Below, piece by piece: positions 5,306 to 10,796 of a DNA stretch of 10,796 nt. The stretch covers positions 3,447 through 14,242 of the forward strand of contig PLLI01000067.1 in the NCBI GenBank assembly GCA_003140915.1, written 5' to 3'. The translations under genes were made by a program, and so were the position numbers. Each line of letters starts with the position of its first letter. The first letter of the stretch is position 1. This DNA is from Candidatus Omnitrophota bacterium. GTDB lineage: Bacteria; Omnitrophota; Gorgyraeia; 2-01-FULL-45-10. The notes beneath the pieces are model-generated. The model was not told the origin of the DNA. It did not search any database and saw only the letters and a list, made by a program, of their open reading frames with translations.

Positions 5306-7146
5306 AAAAGACAATGCTTATGATGATTTTAGTAAGCTGTACTCTCTTTTTGGGTCCGCTTGCGGTTTGGGCCGATAATCAGACACCTGAAGGCAGTACC
5401 GCGGAAAAGGCCGCGGCGGTAAAATTCGACGAAGAACTTTCGCGAATGATCCATGCCGATTCCGATGCCGTCATAATCAAGATCGCGGAAGAGGCCGTCG
5501 CGAAATGTAAGGCTTATGACGATTTTGAAAAATTCGCCTCCGGCCTGAAGAACATGACCGCCGAAAGGCCCGGCTTTAGCCATATCGCCGCTCTTTATTA
5601 CGCGATCGCAAAGACGAGAATGGACGAGCTCTCATACTTATCTCAGAAGAATGATATAGAATCCGGAAGGCTCTACATGTCTGTGAACGACAGTTACCGC
5701 AATGAAGCGCTCGCATATCTGGAGAAAGCCCTGAATAGTTCAAAATCGAAAGACCTGATACTTGACGCATATCTTTTGAAATTCCTGGCAACAAAAGATG
5801 AGTTTCAACCGCAGGCGGCAGAGGCCTTTTTAGACGACATGGCGACAAAGATATCGAAATACAGCGACGATAGTGTCTTGAACAAGCAGCAGCTTGCCAG
5901 GATGGCGGATGAATTCGCGAATAAGGGCCTTGCCAACTACGCGCTCAAGCTAAAGGTAGCTTATGCCCAAAAGGTAGATCCAAAATCAGCCCAGGAAACA
6001 TTGGAAGATATAAAGAAGGACGCAGATAAGAATTTTGCGCAAGGCAATATGAAGGCGGCAGCCGCGACCTACGATGCTTATATAACCGCGGAGAGCCTTT
6101 ATCTCAAAGGCGATGCCATGGCAGCGAAGGTCATGGAGATAGCGGAAAAGTATTTCGGCGCCAATAGATACCGGGATGCGAGGAAGTACTATGAATCTTT
6201 CGCGGAAAATTATCCGGATTCGAAAGTCATAGATTATTGCAAATACAAGACAGCGCTCTGTTGTTATTATGAGAAAGATTATACGAATGCGATCGCCAGG
6301 TTCGAGGATTTCCTCAGTACTTATAAGAACAGCATCTGGTTCGATCGCGCCTTTGAAACCGCCGGCCGTATCTATTTTTGCGAATTTCCTAAAGATAATG
6401 CCATTGCAGGACTGCAGAAGTTGATTGATAATTATTACAGGAAGAATACGGGCGATTTCGCTTACATCCTCGTTGCCCTTCTCCGTTACTCGGACAAAGA
6501 ATATGCTAAAGCGCTCGAAAGCCTCAAAAAGGTAGACATGAACAGCGTTTACTCCTATGCGGCGGATACGATAGCCGCGGATATTAAAGATATAAAGAAC
6601 GGAAGCAACCCCTCATATAGCTTCGGTTCAAAAGACTCATACAAGATGTGGGAACCGGGTAAGCCCATCACCGTGGAGATAGTGCCGATGGAAGCCGGGG
6701 ACGCGAATGCGTGGCTCAAAGGATCCGGAAAGGGAGAAGATAAGAAGCTGGAAGTGACATACACCGATTCCGGCGCCGCGCAGATAACCGTGAAGCCGCT
6801 CGCCAAGGTAAGGTTCGGCTTAAGTACGCTTGTCGATGAGGACAGATTCTCGGAATATCTCCAGGATAAAGAGGATTTGAGCAGGCTTCCCAAGAAGGTC
6901 AAAGATGATGACGAAAAAGACCTCATCTCTCTTCAATGGACGAGCGAGGGCGGGAAATTTGCAGACGAAAGGCAGGTAAGGGATAGGGTATGGCAGGCGC
7001 CAACTGAGCCGGGGGCCTATAAGGTCTCGGTTCTGGCCGATGACTTTGGCCTTGTCCGCTCACCGGATAAAGGGACCAGAAAAGACCCGGCAAAAGAGAT
7101 GAGCCTGATTATTAATGTCAAAGCGCAGGGGGATCAGGCTTTATGA
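5302..7146 (+). CDS. Exported TPR-like repeat protein with C-terminal Ig-like domain
   Basis: A 614-aa protein starting at GTG 5302, supported by AAAGGAG (5288-5294) at 7-nt spacing and by a signal peptide (1-24, cleavage after VWA). Residues about 30-430 are helical, with TPR/BamD-like hairpins that are clearest from about 240 to 430: repeated pairs such as RYRDARKYYESFAENYPDS and DYTNAIARFEDFLSTYKNS are typical tetratricopeptides. About 434-608 is beta-rich; WTSEGGKF followed by WQAPTEPGAYKVSVLADD resembles bacterial Ig/PKD-like folds. No catalytic motif seen. TPR proteins usually organise protein complexes, so this is probably the periplasmic scaffold linking the secreted enzyme upstream to the membrane protein downstream. 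It overlaps both neighbours by 4 bp (GTGA before, ATGA after), which implies tight stoichiometry. An acidic/basic stretch at about 520-545 may be a linker. Confidence 0.75.
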   Translation: MKKTMLMMILVSCTLFLGPLAVWADNQTPEGSTAEKAAAVKFDEELSRMIHADSDAVIIKIAEEAVAKCKAYDDFEKFASGLKNMTAERPGFSHIAALYYAIAKTRMDELSYLSQKNDIESGRLYMSVNDSYRNEALAYLEKALNSSKSKDLILDAYLLKFLATKDEFQPQAAEAFLDDMATKISKYSDDSVLNKQQLARMADEFANKGLANYALKLKVAYAQKVDPKSAQETLEDIKKDADKNFAQGNMKAAAATYDAYITAESLYLKGDAMAAKVMEIAEKYFGANRYRDARKYYESFAENYPDSKVIDYCKYKTALCCYYEKDYTNAIARFEDFLSTYKNSIWFDRAFETAGRIYFCEFPKDNAIAGLQKLIDNYYRKNTGDFAYILVALLRYSDKEYAKALESLKKVDMNSVYSYAADTIAADIKDIKNGSNPSYSFGSKDSYKMWEPGKPITVEIVPMEAGDANAWLKGSGKGEDKKLEVTYTDSGAAQITVKPLAKVRFGLSTLVDEDRFSEYLQDKEDLSRLPKKVKDDDEKDLISLQWTSEGGKFADERQVRDRVWQAPTEPGAYKVSVLADDFGLVRSPDKGTRKDPAKEMSLIINVKAQGDQAL

Positions 7147-10100
7147 GTAAATGCCGAAAAATATTACCCATACTGATGATACTGACTGCGGTATTTTCAT
7201 GCGCCGCGGGAGCTGACGGAGACCGTTCCTCGGTAGTAACGGATCCCACCGGCTTTAGTATCCTGGAAGCCGGGGAAAAAGGGATGTTCAATATGGGCCC
7301 GGCAATGGGTGATGTGACCACCGAGCGCGAAGAATTTATAAATAAAGACGTTCTCAAATTTGACTATACGATATTCAGTGGAGCCATTGCGGGTGTATGG
7401 ACAAAAAGCTTTCCTACCAAATTGGGTGCAAAACTTGTGGACGCGGTCAGGGCCGGGGTCAGAGTTCCGACGCGTGAACAGCTCAGCCAGGTTTCGATAA
7501 AATTAGAGATAAAAGGAAAAGATGCCGTTCAGACCATCCCGCTTCATCTTGAGTACGGCTGGATCCATGTCCAGGAGGCTGTCGATTGGGACAGGATAGG
7601 GCCTCTTAACGAAGTTGTCTTCGTGGTCAGCCCGATGGATGTAAATAAAAAGTTGGAAGGAACATTGTATTTTGACCTCGATTTTTTCAAGATGACGTTT
7701 TTGCAGAAATACCTCGCGTTGATAAAAGTTGCCGTACTATTTGCCGTCAGTTTGTTAGCGGCTCTGGCGGCTCTCCTTCTCGGCAGGCTATTTGGCCGAA
7801 AGGAAAAAGAGAAGCCGCCTGTATCGGGAATCATGCGGGATCTCGTCTATGGCATTGCAGCCGTATTGATCGCCGGCACCGCAATCTGTATATATTCTAT
7901 GGGGATAGCGGGCCCGCTTAACGCAGGTTTCGGTTTTAATTTTCTGGTGGTGGCGTTTCTGGGCGCTCTTATAGCACAAATTTTAAAGTACGCCCTTATC
8001 GGCAGGCACCTTACGCCCGGCGAGGACTTCGGAAATATCCTGGTAACGGGACTCCTGGCCGCCGCATCAAGCAGGATGGACCTGCTGCAGGCACCTTCTT
8101 CGTGGGTACAGCTATTGATGTTCAATAACCTTATAGCGGTGCTCACCTTTGTCATATACCACTTTTCTAACGGCCGGTCGCTCGCCTCTTCCGGAAAACA
8201 TTTAAGGCCCATAACGGCAGCTCTTATCGTCGGCACACCGTATCTTTTTAACTGGTTGCTGCTTGTGGAAAACCCGGGCCTTATGGAAACGCTTGGCAAC
8301 ACCGCCACATTCGGAATATGGGTCTATTGGTCGAATATCCTTCAGAATATTGGAAGATTTTTTGTCATCTTTGTTTTTAACGAGTTAATCGCGAACGGTA
8401 TCATTCTGGCGATCAGAGAGAAGACGCTTAAAACGGCCAAGGCGCATATGTCCATCTTTTTGGTCTCGGCAGGAGTCGTGGTGGCCCCGCTCATAGCCGA
8501 CATAGGATCGACAGGGATGATCGCGGCGCTTCCTCCTGCGCTCAGGGCCGCAGCATGTATCTTAACGAGCATGCTTTCATTCGGGGGGCTCTGGGCAGAG
8601 GTCTATCTCATTACCGGGATGTTTCTGGATAGCGGCAAACTCATAGCGCCTTCTTCGGAAACGCTCCTGAAACACGTTAACGCCGGCATGAAGAAAGGGA
8701 TGGCATTCAGCGCTATCTTAATGGCGATCCTGTTTGTTCTTAACATAATGATCAGCGCGCCCCTATCCCAAAAGATAATGAACACCGCGCCGATAATTAT
8801 CGGGATATTGTCAGGGGCATTGGTCTTTCCGTTCGCCAAGACCATCATTGAATCCTTTGACGGCAGCCTGCCGTTCTTTGAAAGGGCGCGGTATAGTTAC
8901 CGCGACGTCTTCCTTTACGCAAGGGGCGCCATCGTCGGGTTCGGTTTCGCCTACGCGCTTACCAACGGCATGATAGCCCGCCCGATGCCTGACCGTATAA
9001 TTTTCGGGCTCATCGTCGGCATCTTGTCGTCCGGTGGAGTGAGCCTCCTCAGGGATGCCATATACGCTTTCAGAAAACAGGGCCGCGTTCACACCTGGAA
9101 GCTCTATTTTGTAGATTCATTATTAGGAGCTTTCATCGGCGCTGCAGCGGCATTTTACATGGACTCTCTTCAGGTCCCTGTGATCGTCGAGAAGTTCAAA
9201 CTCTACGTTAGTTCCGGTTTTTCGGCAGTGAGTTATATAACGTACCCCCTTGTTAACAAATGGGGCCGTATTGACCTGGGCACTTACACCGGCGGGGTGA
9301 AACTGCTCTATACCGAATCTCTGGCCGGAGTCATCAATTGGTCGATCGCGGCGTGGCTATTCGCGATAAACAAAGTTTTCATGCAGGCATATTTTGATAA
9401 AGACAAGACGCCCATAAAATTCTTTTTCTCGAAGGCCGGATTTGCCCAGCTTGTCGAGCACATGATCTATGTATTGCGGTGGGGGCTGTGGATGTCTCCC
9501 ATTATATTTACAGGGCTGCGCATGATGCCGGACCCGACATGGTATAACCAGGACGGCGCCATCCGCACGATCTTCGCGATCTTCAATAATGTAACTATGT
9601 TGCCGGCGGCGTTCCGTGCCTGGAGCCTTCAGGTCTTCATCTATATAATGGCATTCGACTTCTTCCGCGTGCTTATCTGGATGGACCACATGGGCCTGCG
9701 TGTCGCCACATTGGTTAACCTAAGCTTCCTCGGTTTAGACAGACTCGACGAACGGATAGCGCGTTTCATCGGCCCGGCAGCTGCGCAAAGATACATTCCC
9801 GATGCTGTTAAACGGTTCGCGACGTGGGCGCCGCTCCTAATTCCTTTTTACATTCCTCGCGGCAATGAATGGGACAAGGTATGGAACACCTCGGTGGCCA
9901 TGCAGAACGCTGCCATGGCAAAGAAGGGGATGGTCGAAACTTTGCTTTCTCTCTCCCTGCCTCAAATACTTATTCTTGCCGGCGCGGCCATAGTTGCTTT
10001 TACAGCGGCCTCTTTTGCCCTGCGCGCATTCCATCGCCGATCCAAAACAAAAAATATAGAGAGCTATGAACTGGCCAACAGAGAATATAAGGTCATATTA

Positions 10101-10796
10101 AGGAAGAACGGAGAGATGTTCAGCGAGGGTATCCATAAAGAATGCGATGTCAGCAGACGTTCGTATGACCCGATGGACCCTTGCGGCAGGATACTTTTTG
10201 TTGTAGACGAATCCGAAGCTCCCGATAGCACGGCGCGTTTTTGGCCGGTCGTAGGAAATTTCCCGCAAGGAGAAAAATTCGCGGCGTCTCATATCGAAAA
10301 ACGGGACGATAATTTTATAGTGGTTAACACCAGCCACGGCGTCAGGACGACCATAAGGATCAGCCTGCCGGACAAGGATAGCACCGCCGAAATGTGGGAA
10401 GTCACGGTCGAGAATCTTACGGATAAGGCGCGCAGCCTTAAGGTCGTTCCGTACCTGGAGTGGGTGCTTGTAGGCGGTATCCATGACAGGTTCCACACGC
10501 AATATGCCAGGTTATACCCTGAGATGGAATATTCAGGACAGGCAAACGCCGTCCTGGCCTACCAGAAAAGCGCCAAGACAATGGGGATCCTGGCAAGCGA
10601 TCTTCCTCCGGAAGGGTTCCTGACCTCGCGTGTCGATTTCATCGGCCGAGTAAGAAGTATCTGGTCGCCGCGAATAATGGAGACTTTAAACTTCTTGAGC
10701 CCGCGGGAGACTATCCCGTATCCTACATTCGATCCCATAGGCAGCCTGGCTGTGAACGCGAAAGTCTCTCCCAAGGCTTCCGTGAAAGTGCATTTC
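7143..10796 (+). CDS. Giant polytopic membrane protein with GH94-like domain (3' end outside window)
   Basis: Open for 1218 codons to the last base of the window, so the C-terminus is missing. The start ATG 7143 overlaps the preceding stop (ATGA). Residues 1-25: signal peptide; VFSC at 17-20 is a borderline lipobox. About 34-183: exported beta-sandwich ending GTLYFDLDFF, a diverged relative of the CBM-like domains upstream. About 190-960: roughly 15-17 hydrophobic segments, family unrecognised. The last (about 938-960) is followed by a basic patch (HRRSKTK), so the rest should be cytoplasmic. From about 970: NREYKVILRKNGEMFSEG, then DPCGRILFVVDE, FWPVVGNFPQ and, further on, FHTQYARLYPEMEY and PEGF. 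This resembles the N-terminal supersandwich of GH94 (former GT36) phosphorylases and of the NdvB C-terminal part. The catalytic (alpha/alpha)6 barrel would lie beyond the edge. Likely a membrane-anchored glycan phosphorylase or remodelling unit, perhaps tied to transport. The GH94 call is moderate; the transport idea is speculative. Confidence 0.65.
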   Translation, partial: MSKCRKILPILMILTAVFSCAAGADGDRSSVVTDPTGFSILEAGEKGMFNMGPAMGDVTTEREEFINKDVLKFDYTIFSGAIAGVWTKSFPTKLGAKLVDAVRAGVRVPTREQLSQVSIKLEIKGKDAVQTIPLHLEYGWIHVQEAVDWDRIGPLNEVVFVVSPMDVNKKLEGTLYFDLDFFKMTFLQKYLALIKVAVLFAVSLLAALAALLLGRLFGRKEKEKPPVSGIMRDLVYGIAAVLIAGTAICIYSMGIAGPLNAGFGFNFLVVAFLGALIAQILKYALIGRHLTPGEDFGNILVTGLLAAASSRMDLLQAPSSWVQLLMFNNLIAVLTFVIYHFSNGRSLASSGKHLRPITAALIVGTPYLFNWLLLVENPGLMETLGNTATFGIWVYWSNILQNIGRFFVIFVFNELIANGIILAIREKTLKTAKAHMSIFLVSAGVVVAPLIADIGSTGMIAALPPALRAAACILTSMLSFGGLWAEVYLITGMFLDSGKLIAPSSETLLKHVNAGMKKGMAFSAILMAILFVLNIMISAPLSQKIMNTAPIIIGILSGALVFPFAKTIIESFDGSLPFFERARYSYRDVFLYARGAIVGFGFAYALTNGMIARPMPDRIIFGLIVGILSSGGVSLLRDAIYAFRKQGRVHTWKLYFVDSLLGAFIGAAAAFYMDSLQVPVIVEKFKLYVSSGFSAVSYITYPLVNKWGRIDLGTYTGGVKLLYTESLAGVINWSIAAWLFAINKVFMQAYFDKDKTPIKFFFSKAGFAQLVEHMIYVLRWGLWMSPIIFTGLRMMPDPTWYNQDGAIRTIFAIFNNVTMLPAAFRAWSLQVFIYIMAFDFFRVLIWMDHMGLRVATLVNLSFLGLDRLDERIARFIGPAAAQRYIPDAVKRFATWAPLLIPFYIPRGNEWDKVWNTSVAMQNAAMAKKGMVETLLSLSLPQILILAGAAIVAFTAASFALRAFHRRSKTKNIESYELANREYKVILRKNGEMFSEGIHKECDVSRRSYDPMDPCGRILFVVDESEAPDSTARFWPVVGNFPQGEKFAASHIEKRDDNFIVVNTSHGVRTTIRISLPDKDSTAEMWEVTVENLTDKARSLKVVPYLEWVLVGGIHDRFHTQYARLYPEMEYSGQANAVLAYQKSAKTMGILASDLPPEGFLTSRVDFIGRVRSIWSPRIMETLNFLSPRETIPYPTFDPIGSLAVNAKVSPKASVKVHF

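Noticed and set aside
7118..9689. A series of minus-strand open frames of 63-153 codons
   Set aside because: They are antisense to the continuous membrane protein frame and have no coherent motifs. They are explained by codon composition on the coding strand.

Overview
The window reads as accessory envelope and polysaccharide DNA from an uncultured Gram-negative-type bacterium. All seven genes I support lie on the + strand, and several carry export signals. Base composition is close to balanced, with frequent ATA (Ile) and AGG (Arg) codons. An Omnitrophota or similar PVC-related lineage would fit, but that is a low-confidence impression and not something the sequence proves.

Left block (1-1838). 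A near-consensus promoter (TTGAAA, 17 bp, TATAAT) drives an S26 signal-peptidase-like protein and probably starts transcription almost on its ATG, giving a leaderless mRNA. Next comes a radical SAM/SPASM enzyme with a complete seven-cysteine SPASM motif and a TTG start. A perfect 13-bp hairpin pairs the ribosome binding site of the SAM gene with the region of the peptidase stop codon, which looks like translational coupling. Peptidase plus SPASM enzyme suggests peptide maturation, but no precursor peptide is visible.

Inserted block (about 1783-2236). An AT-rich gene for a four-helix-bundle protein (23S rRNA intervening-sequence family) is flanked by inverted AATAACCAA/TTGGTTATT-type repeats. 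The left repeats run into the 3' end of the radical SAM gene and encode its Asn/Gln-rich last residues, so the element appears to have replaced that gene's original end.

Right block (2343 to the right edge). Four genes lie in order: a small secreted CBM11/CIA30-like beta-sandwich protein; a secreted three-domain enzyme (the same beta-sandwich, an Ig-like domain, and a glycoamylase-like catalytic domain of the GH144/GH189 type); an exported TPR-like protein with a C-terminal Ig-like domain; and a very large protein, cut by the window edge, with an exported N-terminal beta-sandwich, roughly 15-17 membrane segments and a GH94-like region. The last three overlap by 4 bp (GTGA, ATGA). A perfect 16-bp hairpin separates the first gene from the second.

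Working together: GH144/GH189-like and GH94 domains are the two glycan-handling modules that accompany the GT84 domain in cyclic beta-1,2-glucan synthases. Here they sit in separate proteins, with no GT84 in view, alongside a TPR scaffold, a large membrane region and three copies of a related putative carbohydrate-binding fold. I infer an envelope system that binds, cuts, moves and phosphorolyses (or remodels) a beta-glucan, possibly beta-1,2-linked. The membrane-GH94 fusion is the most novel-looking part of the window.
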